NCBI GenBank assembly: GCA_021325515.1
Contig: JAJPHC010000039.1
Location: 1-64,000 of the forward strand
Reading direction: 5' to 3'
DNA length: 64,000 bases
DNA from: Acidobacteriota bacterium
Lineage (GTDB): Bacteria; Acidobacteriota; Thermoanaerobaculia; Gp7-AA8
Shown here: piece after piece, positions 1 to 17,322 of the stretch
Layout of the letters: each line of letters opens with the position of its first letter
How positions within the stretch are numbered: position 1 is the first letter of the stretch
Translations under genes and position numbers: made by a program
The notes under the pieces: model-generated
Told to the model about the DNA's origin: nothing
The model's input: the letters and a program-made list of their open reading frames with translations, nothing else
Database searches by the model: none

Positions 1-102
1 GTCGCCCCTCCTCGACGATGTCCCGCATCGCCTGCGTCGGGGCTTCGCGCGTTCGGCCCGTCAGAACCGCAACGGTATTGCGCCGAATTCGAGGACAGAG
101 CA

Positions 103-6477
<6,375 letters not shown>

Positions 6478-6517
6478 GGCCGCGCCTGTTGCAAAGGCTG
6501 AGCCCGGAGGAACGGGT

Positions 6518-6548
6518 GCGCGGGTACGCGGGTTCGCGGGCTCGCGGT
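6518..6548. repeat. Short GC-rich direct repeat (cgggttcgcgggctcgcgg type)
   Basis: Three to four imperfect copies of a roughly 10-nt unit ending in cgcggg lie between the divergent histidine kinase and the small membrane-protein gene. The same words recur many times in the array at 57.2-57.7 kb, so this is a single outlying piece of that family. Confidence 0.7.
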
Positions 6549-6608
6549 GGAATGGGCCCACCGTCGAGGTCAGACAAATTGCATGAATTTCGAAACGGAG
6601 GTTTCGCC

Positions 6609-6830
6609 ATGCAAAAACGCCTGCTCTCCCTTCCTCAATTAGTGTTCGTCGTCGGCACGCGTGCGGTGTTTGGCGCAGGAGTCGCGCTCCTCGCAGGCCG
6701 TCACCTCAGCTCGAAAGCCCGCCTCGGCACCGGCGTCGCGCTCACGCTGCTCGGCGCAGCCTCGACGATTCCCGCAGCGCGTCTCGTGAAGCGCTCACGG
6801 TTCACGCTGCTGCAGCGACTCGCGGCGTAA
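6609..6830 (+). CDS. Small membrane protein of unknown function
   Basis: A 73-residue protein beginning [10 protein letters not shown]. It has one clear hydrophobic stretch ([19 protein letters not shown]) and a second ([20 protein letters not shown]), followed by a basic tail, which fits a two-helix inner-membrane protein. The ATG at 6609 was chosen over an upstream in-frame start because a strong AACGGAGG ribosome binding site sits just before it, and the upstream codons run through the intergenic GC-rich repeat. It is divergent from the histidine kinase and convergent with the FHA gene. I do not recognise the family. Confidence 0.7.
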   Translation: MQKRLLSLPQLVFVVGTRAVFGAGVALLAGRHLSSKARLGTGVALTLLGAASTIPAARLVKRSRFTLLQRLAA

Positions 6831-6857
6831 CAGCACCGCGCGCCCGCGCAACGACAA

Positions 6858-7991
6858 TCAACTCGCGCTCTTCGCCATCGACGCATACGACACCAGATTG
6901 AACGTGTACTGCGCGTCGCCGAATCGAACCCGGTCGCTGTGATGAAGGACCGTCGCCTGCTCGATCGGCTCGTCATTCACGCAGGTGCCGTTGCGGCTGT
7001 TCAGATCCTCGACCATCCATCCATCAGCCGAGCGGAAGATGCGCGCGTGATGCGCGGAGACGCTCAGATCGATGATGTGCACCTCGTTGTCGGGACGTCG
7101 CCCGATCCGGTACTCCTGTTCCGTCAGAGTGTGCGGCCGCCCGTCGGCGAAAGGGACGAGGAATCCGACCGTCTCATCCGATCGTCTGCGGAACGAGAGC
7201 GTTGCCTCGCGCGAGATGAGGAGGTTGGTATCGTCGCGTCGCGGCGGCACATCGATGACCGCTTCATCTTCGCCCTCCGGCGCGGCACCGGCTTCGATCA
7301 GACGATTCGCGAGCAGGCCGTACAACAGCCGGTACGTGTCGAGCGGATCGGAGCCGGCCGGCGCGAGCTCGCGCAGCGGCGTGTGCCCATCGACACGCGA
7401 CAACAGCTCCCACTCTTCGCGCGACAGCGTGAAGTCGCTCGGCATCTCGGGATGCGGGGCGCGCCGCAGCACGACCGCGTCGTCGGGAAAGAGCTGGATG
7501 CACTCCTGCCACTCGTCGATCCGCCGCGCGCCTTCCATGATCAGATTGCAGATCTCGCACGCGATCGTCACCGCATGCTCCGGCAACCGCAGCGAGTCGT
7601 TGAAGGCGAACGATCCTTCGCTCCATGGATAGCAGTCGAAGACGATCTCCGCGACCTGAAGCTTGAGCGCGTCCTGCAATGCGTCGTCGGTCAGCACGCC
7701 CTCTTCCACCGCCGCCGCGCCGAACTTCATCCCATCGCGCAGCAGCATCACCGACTCGACGCGCGCGTATTGCTCGCGGCTGATCTGCCGCGTGCGCAGA
7801 AGGAGCGCACCGAGCCGCAATCGCGCATCGTTGGTGCGCGCCCATACGACTTCTCCCGTATCGAAGAAAATGCCGGCCGTATGCGTTCCATTGCTGACTT
7901 CGAGCACGCCGCTCTTCCGGTTGAGATTCAGGAACCCGAGAAGCTCGGGCACATGAAAACCGGCGAGCTGGCCGTGCAGTTGGATCGCCAT
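6858..7991 (-). CDS. DUF4388 (PATAN-like) and FHA domain protein
   Basis: A 377-residue protein. The N-terminal 100 or so residues (QLHGQLAGFHVPELLGFLNLNRKSG, then a FDTGEVVWA motif) match the DUF4388/PATAN domain found in bacterial signalling proteins. A helical middle region contains a DGHTPLREL segment. A C-terminal FHA domain (about 285-370) has IGRRPDNEV, the S-x-x-H segment SVSAHHARI and LNSRNGTCVN. FHA domains bind phosphothreonine, so a partner phosphorylated by one of the Ser/Thr kinases in this window is a reasonable guess. Upstream in-frame codons translate the 8-bp repeat array into Pro/Ala/Cys-rich nonsense, so the start is the MAIQLHG Met. No Shine-Dalgarno sequence is visible. 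Confidence 0.88.
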   Translation of the reverse strand: MAIQLHGQLAGFHVPELLGFLNLNRKSGVLEVSNGTHTAGIFFDTGEVVWARTNDARLRLGALLLRTRQISREQYARVESVMLLRDGMKFGAAAVEEGVLTDDALQDALKLQVAEIVFDCYPWSEGSFAFNDSLRLPEHAVTIACEICNLIMEGARRIDEWQECIQLFPDDAVVLRRAPHPEMPSDFTLSREEWELLSRVDGHTPLRELAPAGSDPLDTYRLLYGLLANRLIEAGAAPEGEDEAVIDVPPRRDDTNLLISREATLSFRRRSDETVGFLVPFADGRPHTLTEQEYRIGRRPDNEVHIIDLSVSAHHARIFRSADGWMVEDLNSRNGTCVNDEPIEQATVLHHSDRVRFGDAQYTFNLVSYASMAKSAS

Positions 7992-8042
7992 GGGAGGGGA
8001 TGAACATACACCTGAATGGGGCGCGGGGGGCGGGGGGCGGGG

Positions 8043-8184
8043 CGCTGGGGCGCTGGGGCACTGGGGCACTGGGGCACTGGGGCACTGGGGCACTCACGGA
8101 GAACCAGAAACTCAGAGAACCAGAAACTCAAACACCCAGCGACCTAGCGCCCAAGAAACCCAGCACCCCAGAAACCCCGAAAAC
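8043..8184. repeat. 8-bp minisatellite (cRctgggg) with inverted-type partner block
   Basis: Six back-to-back 8-nt units run from 8043 to 8090: two of CGCTGGGG, then four of CACTGGGG. From about 8100 to 8184 a C-rich block carries approximate reverse-complement words. Its last 26 nt are identical to 57751-57776. The array lies between the start of the FHA gene and the DUF5916 gene. It encodes nothing plausible in any frame. Confidence 0.85.
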
Positions 8185-8266
8185 AAAAAGAGCCACGACT
8201 CGTTCACCACATCATTCCGCAAACTCGACCAGAATGTTCTCGTACTCCATCAAGCTACGGAGATCC

Positions 8267-10810
8267 ATGAAATACGTTTCCCTTGTTCTGCTGACGATTC
8301 TTTGTGTGCCTGCCGCACTTGCGGCGAACTGGCCGGAGCGGCCGGTGCTGCGCGCGGTGCGCGCGACCTCACCCATCACCATCGACGGCGATCTCTCCGA
8401 GGCGGCGTGGCAAGCCGCGCCGGAGTTCACCGACTTCACGCAGCATGATCCCGACGATGGCAAGCCTTCGACGCTGCCGACCAGCGTCCGCATCGTCTAC
8501 GACGACAACGCGATCTACTTCGGCGCCAAGATGACGGACGATCATCGCCCGACGGCGCTTCTGGCGCGCCGCGACAACTTCGTCAACGCCGACTTCCTCT
8601 CGATCAACATCGACTCGCAGCACGACCGCCTCTCCGGCAACGCATTCACTGTCACCCCCGCCGGCCAGCAGCTCGACACCGTTCTCTACAACGACATCGG
8701 TGAAGACGCGAGCTGGGACGGTGTGTGGGAAGCAGAGATGAAGATCGTTCCCGATGGCTGGATCGCCGAAGTGCGAATCCCCTTTTCGCAGCTTCGCTTC
8801 CCCGATCTGCCGAGCCATGTGTGGGGCATCAACATCACGCGCAAGATCACGCGCCTCAACGAGACGGTCCGCATCGTGAACACGCCGAAGGGCGGCACCG
8901 GCTTCGTCTCGCACTTCGCCGATCTCACCGGCATCGAAGGCATTCATCGCGGACGCTCGCTCGAGATTTCGCCGTACACGGTCGCACGCACCGACGTCCG
9001 CTCGCGCTTCGACCGCACGAATCCGTTCCTCCAGCAGTCGAAGCAGAAGATCGACGGCGGCGTCGACGTGAAGTACGCGCTGACGTCGACGCTCACGCTG
9101 ACCGGCACGGTGAATCCCGATTTCGGTCAGGTCGAAGTCGATCCCGCGGTCGTGAACCTCAGCCAGTTCGAAACGTTCTATCCGGAGAAGCGGCCCTTCT
9201 TCACCGAGGGAGTGAACATCTTCCGCTTCGGCGATTCACCGGCGCCGAGTCATTTCAGTTTCTTCTTCGCGCCGAGTCTCTTCTACTCGCGGCGCATCGG
9301 CCGCGCACCGCAGGGAAGTGTCGATGCCGACTTCGTCGACTCGCCGACCGACACCACGATCCTCGGCGCCGCGAAGCTGACGGGGAAGGCAGGCAAGTGG
9401 ACGATCGGTGTGCTCGACGCGCTGACCGATACGGAGCATGCGCGCTTCGAGCTCGGCCCGCTGCAGTCGCGGCAGGCGGTCGAGCCGATGACCAACTACT
9501 TCGTCACGCGCGACACGCGCGAGATCGGCGAGAGCTCGCGCGTCGGCATCATGGTCACTTCCGTGGACCGGAGTCTGCCGAAGGAGTTGTCCGGCATGCG
9601 CGATCGCGCGGAGACGATCGGCGTGGATGGCTACACCTCGTTCGACAGGAAGAGCTGGGTATTCGAATGGTTCGGCGCCGGCTCGCGGATTTCCGGCAGC
9701 CCCGAGGCGATCCTGAACGCGCAGCGATCGCCGTCGCGGTATTTCAGCCGCCCCGACGCGACCTCGTTTCACGAGGATCCCACGCGCACCTCGCTCGATG
9801 GCTGGGCAGGCAAGGCGATGATCTCGAAGACCACGGGACTCTGGCGCCCGCTCGCCGAGATCCACGCCTACTCGCCGGGATTCGAGACCAACGACACCGG
9901 CTTCATGCAGCGCACCGACATGGTCTCTTCCCACTTCGTCATGCAGTACGTGAACGAAGAGCCGACGGAGCGATTCCGCTCGAAGACGCTGTGGCTCGGC
10001 ACGTGGATGAACCGGAATTTCGACGGAGACACGCTGGAGCGCGGGATCTTCGCCGATCATTTCGCGACGCTCGCCAACTACTGGAACTATCGCGCGTCGC
10101 TCTTTCTGTCGCCCGGCGCGATCAACGACCGCGGAACGCGCGGCGGTCCGGTCATGCGCACGCGCGCTTCGTGGAGCTCCGATCAAAGCTTCGGCAGCGA
10201 CACCCGCAAGCACTTCTACTTCACGCTCAACGGGCATGCCGACCATGTGGACGACGGCTCGTACTCGCGCTCTCTCGGCGTCACGCTGACGGCACAGCCG
10301 TCATCGAACCTGCTGCTGAGCATCGCGCCGACGGTCTCGCGGTCGCACGATCACACGCAGTACGTCGCAACCATCGGCGATCCGCAGGCGATCGCGACAT
10401 TCGGCAAGCGCTACGTCTTCGCCGATCTCGAGCAGCGGACGTTCGAACTCGGCACCCGCCTGGACTGGACCGTCACGCCGAAGCTCTCGCTTCAGCTCTA
10501 TGTCCAACCATTCATTGCATCAGGCGATTACCACGATGATCATGCGCTCGCCGCGGCGCGCACGGCCGACTTCATCCCCTACACGGGCACCGTGCCGAAT
10601 CCCGATTTCGACTTCCGCAGCGTGCGCGCGAGTGCAGTGACGCGTTGGGAGTTCCGGCCGGGCTCGGCGCTGTACATCGTCTGGAACGAGAACCGCGCAG
10701 ACACGCTGGGCGCCGGCGACTTCCGGCTCCGCCGCGATCTGCACGGCGTCGCGAATGCGCCGTCGCATGACGTGTTTCTGGTGAAGCTGTCGTACTGGCT
10801 GCCGATGTAG
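8267..10810 (+). CDS. DUF5916 outer-membrane protein with N-terminal CBM9-like domain
   Basis: An 847-residue secreted protein. A signal peptide (MKYVSLVLLTILCVPAALA) is followed by a CBM9-like beta-sandwich (ITIDGDLSEAAWQAAPEFTDF, about residues 35-220). A long DUF5916 region follows, rich in alternating aromatic and hydrophobic strands, with the typical NPDFGQVEVDPAVVNLSQFE and FYPEKRPFFTEG motifs. The C-terminal end fits an outer-membrane beta-barrel. The family is common in Acidobacteriota and Bacteroidota and has no established biochemical role. The ATG at 8267 was chosen because an ACGGAG site precedes it and the signal peptide starts there. A strong hairpin follows the stop. Confidence 0.9.
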   Translation: MKYVSLVLLTILCVPAALAANWPERPVLRAVRATSPITIDGDLSEAAWQAAPEFTDFTQHDPDDGKPSTLPTSVRIVYDDNAIYFGAKMTDDHRPTALLARRDNFVNADFLSINIDSQHDRLSGNAFTVTPAGQQLDTVLYNDIGEDASWDGVWEAEMKIVPDGWIAEVRIPFSQLRFPDLPSHVWGINITRKITRLNETVRIVNTPKGGTGFVSHFADLTGIEGIHRGRSLEISPYTVARTDVRSRFDRTNPFLQQSKQKIDGGVDVKYALTSTLTLTGTVNPDFGQVEVDPAVVNLSQFETFYPEKRPFFTEGVNIFRFGDSPAPSHFSFFFAPSLFYSRRIGRAPQGSVDADFVDSPTDTTILGAAKLTGKAGKWTIGVLDALTDTEHARFELGPLQSRQAVEPMTNYFVTRDTREIGESSRVGIMVTSVDRSLPKELSGMRDRAETIGVDGYTSFDRKSWVFEWFGAGSRISGSPEAILNAQRSPSRYFSRPDATSFHEDPTRTSLDGWAGKAMISKTTGLWRPLAEIHAYSPGFETNDTGFMQRTDMVSSHFVMQYVNEEPTERFRSKTLWLGTWMNRNFDGDTLERGIFADHFATLANYWNYRASLFLSPGAINDRGTRGGPVMRTRASWSSDQSFGSDTRKHFYFTLNGHADHVDDGSYSRSLGVTLTAQPSSNLLLSIAPTVSRSHDHTQYVATIGDPQAIATFGKRYVFADLEQRTFELGTRLDWTVTPKLSLQLYVQPFIASGDYHDDHALAAARTADFIPYTGTVPNPDFDFRSVRASAVTRWEFRPGSALYIVWNENRADTLGAGDFRLRRDLHGVANAPSHDVFLVKLSYWLPM

Positions 10811-10839
10811 GAGGGGCGCGGACGCGGCGTCCGCGCTCC

Positions 10840-10841
<2 letters not shown>
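10811..10841. terminator. Bidirectional terminator-like hairpin between DUF5916 gene and glpK
   Basis: A perfect stem GCGCGGACG/CGTCCGCGC around a CGG loop, extended by GAGG/CCTC outer pairing. It starts directly after the DUF5916 stop codon and overlaps the last bases of the convergent glpK gene. There is no U-tract, so it is either an intrinsic terminator of weak form or a member of the dispersed CG-closed hairpin family. Confidence 0.6.
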
Positions 10842-12233
<1,392 letters not shown>

Positions 12234-12237
<4 letters not shown>

Positions 12238-15200
12238 TTCACCGCATTCCGCAATTCCGTGAGATGAGCTCCTTTGACCTTGATCGCTGTCGACAACGTG
12301 GGATCAGTATAAGAAATCGGAGTCAGACTCATGGCCGTGAACGCGGCACTCAGCGCGGTGCGCAGCTCGCTGACATGAGTCGCGCGCACCTTCGTGCTCA
12401 GCGGCGTCAGCGTGTCGGTAAACGTCGTCGTCCCGATTCCCGCCAGGACGCGCACGGCGTTGATCGCAGTGCGCAGCTCAGTGATGTGCGCCGCCTTCAC
12501 CGGCGTCGTACCCGCCACGATCGGATCGTCGGTGAACGTCATCGCCGTCGCGATATCCGGTGCCGTGTCGGGACCGATGCCGCCCAGCGCGTCGATCGCA
12601 TGGACTTTGTAGAGATAGGCCGTTCCGGATGTCGCCCCGTCGGACAAGGCCAGGGAAGCGGTGACGCCCCTGCTCGTGTAGTTCAGATGATCGCTCGAGC
12701 GGAAGACTTCATACGTCGAAGCTCCGTTCACGGCGGCCCATGTGACGGAGATCGAGGTGTTCGAAGTACCGGTGGCACTGAATGAGCCCGGTGCGACGAG
12801 ACTCTCGCTGCGGATCGAGAGGAGTGTCTCCGTGCTCGGGACGCCCTTCGACACGATCGATGCGCGGTAGTAACCATCGGCAAGACCGCTCAGGATCGTC
12901 GAGGTAAAGGCCGTTGCAGTCCGGCTCGATGGCCTCACGAAAATCATCTGATCGTTGTCGGCGCGCTGCAGCCGCAACAGAGGCACATCGGCCGCCGAGT
13001 TGTTTCCGCCGCCCGATGACGCTTCCGAGTCTCCGCGGAAACCCGTTCCTGAAAACGTGAGTGCAGCCGGCAGATAGCTCGCCGCGGGAGCGGAGGTGAC
13101 GGAAGGCTGGGGCGTGCCGAACACTGTGGCGCTCCTCGCCAGACGGAAGAACTCCGCCGATTTCAGCTTGGTGCCGCCGGTGCTGATCCCTCCCGTAATG
13201 AGCACAGTGCCATCAGGGAGCAGCGTCGCGGTGTGCGACTGGCGCGCCGCCAGCAGCGTGCTGCTGTTCGCTGTGTCGTGATCGGCGACGGGCAGTGACA
13301 TGTCCATCGCAGGGTCATAGACCTCAGCCGTGGTCAGCCGGCCGTTTTCATTCAATCCGCCGATGATCAGCACACGGCCGTCAGGCAGCAGTGTGGACGT
13401 GGCACCGATGCGTCCCCCGTTGTTTTGAGGATTGCAGCACCCCACGAGCTGATAATCGTCCGTTGGAGGGTCATACAGCAGAGCGCTGAAGATCGAGCTG
13501 TAGGTATTGTTGGCGTAGTTCTCGCCCTCCGCGACCAGGACTTTCCCGTTCGGCAACAGCGTCGCGATATGCGAATCGCGCGCTGTCTTGTAATACGTCG
13601 TGGCATTGCTCGCCGTAAACGTTCCGCTGTTCGGGTCATACAGTTCCGCCGTATAGGTGCTTGCAATCGTGCTCGTGTCGTCGATTCCTCCCGCAATCAG
13701 CACCTTGCCATTGGGAAGAAGCGTCGCGGTGTGGCCATAACGGGCGGTCACCATGCTTCCCGTCGCCGTAAATACGCCTGTGCTGGGATCGTATAGCTCC
13801 GCGGTTTTCGTCGAGCCCGAGATGATGTTTCCGCCCGCAATGAGCACTTTGCCATTGGCAAGCAGCGTCGCTGTGTGACGCATCCGTCCCGTTCCCATAT
13901 CACCGGTCGGCGTAAACGCATTGGTCGCAGGATCGTAGAGATCGGCGGACTTGAGGTGCTCCGAGTTGCAATCCCAGAAACCGCCGGCAATCAGAACCTT
14001 TCCATTGGGCAATAGCGTCGCCGTGTGCTCCGCGCGATGCTTGCTCATGCTGTTGGTCGTCGCCGTGAACGACCCGTCATAAACCTCGGCCGTGTCGTAC
14101 TCATAAGAGCAGCCGTCGCCATTGACGTTCGTATCGGAGTAGCCGCCAGCCACCAGCACTTTGCCATTCGGCAACAGCGTCGCTGTATGCGAATAGCGCG
14201 GAACCGACATGTCTGCGATGTTGAAGAAGTTCCCGGGAACCGAGATCGGATAGTTGAGAACGTTCAAATTGGTGTCATACACCTCGGCCGATGCGAGCGG
14301 GTTGCCGGACGTATCACTGCCGCCTGCGATGAGAATGCGTCCGCTGGCGAGCACGGTCGCCGTATGGCCGAATCGCGGCTCGGAGAGATGGAGGTTGTTG
14401 TAGTCGGCGGCAACATTATCGAGAGCATTGCCATTCGTCGCGCGGCCGCCCGTGGTCAGCACGATACCGATCGGCAGGAGCGTCGACTGATGCCGGGCCG
14501 CCGCATAGGGCCCGGCCGTGCTGGCAGTGAACGAGTTGCTGCTCGTGTCGTACGTCTCAGTCGAGTTCAGCGAATTGCCCGCGGTGTCCGTCCCTCCGAT
14601 GAGGCTCACGAGCCCGGAGTTTCCGGACGTGAGCGCGGTCGCGGTGTGGTACTTGCGGGCGTTCGTGAGGTTGTTCGTCGTCGCCGTAAATGTACTTCCG
14701 GATGGATTGAAGACTTCCGCTGTCGCGAGCGCAGTGCCGCCCGCAGTCGCCGAACCTCCCGCAAGCAGCACTTTGCCGTTCGTGAGCAGGGTCGCCGTGT
14801 GATTGAAGCGCGCCGTGCTCATGTTCAGCGTCGGGGTGAAGGTCCCATTCGACGGGTCGTACAAGTCCGCGGTCAGCACGCTCGCTGTGCCGCCCGCCAC
14901 CAGGACTTTCCCATTCGTCAGCAGAGTCGCGGTATGCCCGGTTCTCGCCGCCGACATCGTCCCCGTATTGCTGAAGGTTCCTGTGTAGGGATCGTACAAC
15001 TCGGCTTGCGTACTGGAGGCATGACCTCCTGTAATGAGTACTTTCCCATTGAGTAAGACCGTTGCTGTATGGCCGGAGCGCGCAAGGGACATACTCCCTG
15101 TGCTTGTGAACGTGCCGGTCGCGGGATCATAGAGCTCCGCAGATTGATAAGGAGTCGTCGCGTTCTGTCCGCCGGCGATCAGCACTTTGCCGGTCGGCAG

Positions 15201-16163
15201 GAGCGTTGACGTGTGGCCGAAACGGGCGGTAGCCATCTCGCCGGTCCGAATGAATGGGAACGTATTGACCGGTACGTCCTGTGTGGTGCCGCTGACCTGC
15301 GCATTGTTCGACGAAAAGAGGGTGGTGCCCGGATCGCTCCCCGCTGGAAGCTCGGACATCCCCCAGACCTTGAAGTAATACGTGGTCAGAGGACTGAGCC
15401 CGGTGATCTCCTTTACATTGGCACCCAGGACGGTTTTCTTATAGCCGTCACTCGTCAATAGCGGATAAGAGCCGGTCTGGTAGTTGATCTGATACGCCGC
15501 GGCAGTTCCACCGCTCCAGCTCAGCGTAATACTGCTCGATGAGTTTGCAGTGACGATGACGCTCGAGGGACCGCTCGCACCGAGCGGTACGACGACATTG
15601 AAATTCGGCGAGAAGTTCCAGCCGAATCCGAAGCCCACTGCCGAGGCACCGTAGAGCGTGCGGGCGCTGCCCGGAGCGAGACCGGCAGGCATCTGATACG
15701 AAAACGAGTAGCCGGTTGCCGTGGCGTCCGACAGCGCTTTGGCCGGCGCCTTGTGCGTGATCTCGTTCCCAACGAGTTGCGCATTGACATCCGACGTCGT
15801 CAGACCCGCGAAGTTCGATGACGCGACATCAATGCCTGTGAATTTCGACTGAGGATCGGTGGACGGGGATACGGTCTTGATCGTATAGGCACCGGTGTTT
15901 CCGGCGGCGAGTGTATTCGGACCGGAGATGGTGACGGTGGGAGCAGGATTGCCGCCGTAACTGGCGGAGCCGTGACAGGCACCGCAGCCCTGTGAATTGT
16001 CGCGTATCGTTCGCCCGGGGATGTTGCCCCCGCCGCCGGAAGGAATGTTTGCGCCGTCGCTTCGATCGCTGCCGACACGCGCCGGATTGGATCCAGCGAA
16101 AACACACCACGCAACGAGTGAAAGGATGCAGCCGACACCAGTGGCAACCCGACCGTTCGTCAT
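12234..16163 (-). CDS. Secreted 14-repeat Kelch protein with c-type heme motif and C-terminal ELR repeats
   Basis: A 1309-residue exported protein. A signal peptide is followed by CGACH at residues 60-64, a CxxCH heme-attachment motif. The 130 residues after it resemble the choice-of-anchor V type. An Fn3-like domain follows, then fourteen Kelch-type units (about residues 290-1010) with the pattern AR[17 protein letters not shown] and TAELYDP, enough for two seven-bladed propellers. A second Fn3-like domain and a C-terminal region of 2.5 units centred on [22 protein letters not shown] and [11 protein letters not shown] complete it. GGGAGG lies just upstream of the ATG. Its stop codon overlaps the glpK start. 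It probably acts in the periplasm or at the surface. Its function is unknown. Confidence 0.88.
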
Positions 16164-16335
16164 GACAACCTCCCTCAGGGGAAACGAGAGACGAGAACTC
16201 GTGCTGCGAGGGGCGAGTCCTCAGTGATTGCCGGGTTTTGCGATTAGGCGAATTGTAGCGCCAATTCGTCTTGGGGGACACTGCCGTTTCTATTGAGAGA
16301 AGGTCGCCGCCGGATGCCGCGCGGTGCCGTTGCTC

Positions 16336-16341
16336 TATCAT
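16336..16341 (+). promoter_or_regulatory. -10 box of a probable leaderless promoter (OsmC gene)
   Basis: TATCAT ends 6 nt before the ATG at 16348 and there is no Shine-Dalgarno sequence. Transcription would start at or next to the start codon. This is one of about a dozen such arrangements in the window. Confidence 0.6.
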
Positions 16342-16347
16342 GCGCGC

Positions 16348-16728
16348 ATGACGCAACCCAACGTTCGCCACTACGAGGTCGAAGCGCGATCGACGGAGAC
16401 GTTCGGCCGCGTGCTCTGCAGCGCCCGCAATCACCACGTCATCGTCGACGGCCCCGTGCAGAACGGCTGTCCCGGCGAGGCGCTCACGCCGCCCGAGGCG
16501 TTCCTCTCAGGCGTGGCAGCGTGCGGAATCGAGCTGGTGGAAGTCATTGCGCGCGAGCTCTCCCTCCCCGTTCCTAAAGTCCATCTCAGGATGCAGGGCG
16601 TCGTCGACCGCGATCATCCCGTGCGCCCCGACGTCACGCTGTTCAACAGCGTGCGGCTGCAGTTCGAGATCGACGGAGTCACGCAGGAGCAGGCGGCCGA
16701 TCTCGTCGACCGCTTCAGGAAGCGTTGA
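16348..16728 (+). CDS. OsmC/Ohr family protein
   Basis: A 126-residue protein beginning MTQPNVRHYE. The core NGCPGEALTPPEAFLSGVAACGIELVEVIARE is the OsmC signature, with the helix Cys in VAACGIE. The second half (VHLRMQGVVDRDHPVRPDVTLFNSVRLQFEIDG) is the OsmC beta sheet. Members reduce organic hydroperoxides with two Cys residues. A second Cys is present in LCSARNHH, but its spacing is not classical, so peroxidase activity is uncertain. The start is placed at 16348 because of the -10 box immediately upstream. It lies 105 nt before the macro-domain gene on the same strand. Confidence 0.85.
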   Translation: MTQPNVRHYEVEARSTETFGRVLCSARNHHVIVDGPVQNGCPGEALTPPEAFLSGVAACGIELVEVIARELSLPVPKVHLRMQGVVDRDHPVRPDVTLFNSVRLQFEIDGVTQEQAADLVDRFRKR

Positions 16729-16833
16729 CCGCTCTACGGCACCGTCGCAGTTGCGACGCCGTCTGTGGAAGTCGAAGTGAATGGTCAAGCTGCCGATGGT
16801 CAGAAATGATCGGCGCTCTCTGAACCCGATGCG

Positions 16834-17301
16834 ATGAGCAGCGTCGAGCTCCGCAGCGGCGATCTCCTCGAACAGCGCGATGCGGATGCGATCGTCAATG
16901 CGTGGAATCGCAACTTCATCCCCTGGTGGCTGCTCCTTCCGAGCGGCGTATCGGGTGCGATCAAGAAACGCGGCGGCTATGCGCCGTTTCGCGAGCTGCG
17001 GCGTTTCGGCGTGCTTGCGCCCGGTGACGCCGTGACCACGGCCGCCGGACGGCTGCCCTTCCGCGCCATCGTCCACGTCGCCGCGTTGAATGCGCTCTGG
17101 ATCTCATCGGAAGCGATCATCCGGCGCTGCACGGTGAGCGCATTGAATGAGGCGGCGCGACACGGATTCCACAGCATCGCCTTTCCGTTGATCGGCGCCG
17201 GTACCGGTGGCGTCGAGCCCGCCATCTCGCTTGCGGCGATCCGCTCCGAAGCGGAGACGCATCCCTTCGCAGGCCGCGTCGTGATCGTTTCGCGAGAGTG
17301 A
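16834..17301 (+). CDS. Macro domain (ADP-ribose-binding) protein
   Basis: A single macro domain of 155 residues. The N-terminal LRSGDLLEQRDADAIVNAWNRNF aligns with the family's GDIT-x-DAIVNAAN core, though the second Asn-containing loop reads NAWN. The C-terminal FPLIGAGTGGVEPAISLAAI matches the phosphate-binding loop (usually GTG-x-GG). Macro domains bind or hydrolyse ADP-ribose derivatives. The altered first motif (W for the usual A, then a WWLLLPSGVSGAI loop) makes the substrate uncertain. The glycosyltransferase gene starts 21 nt downstream on the same strand. Confidence 0.85.
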   Translation: MSSVELRSGDLLEQRDADAIVNAWNRNFIPWWLLLPSGVSGAIKKRGGYAPFRELRRFGVLAPGDAVTTAAGRLPFRAIVHVAALNALWISSEAIIRRCTVSALNEAARHGFHSIAFPLIGAGTGGVEPAISLAAIRSEAETHPFAGRVVIVSRE

Positions 17302-17322
17302 ACTTCGAGCCCCGGCGATCGT

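Noticed and set aside
1-102. Left-edge sequence before the histidine kinase stop
   Set aside because: No start, stop or hairpin that can be tied to a gene. Too short to judge.
7928-8131. Pro/Ala/Cys-rich N-terminal extensions of the FHA and DUF5916 proteins
   Set aside because: They translate the 8-bp repeat array and precede well-placed starts at 7991 (minus) and 8267 (plus).
16164-16260. Possible c-di-GMP (GEMM) riboswitch upstream of the Kelch gene
   Set aside because: A CGCAAAACCCGG stretch downstream of a TACAAT box resembles part of the motif, but the other conserved pieces and the second helix are missing.
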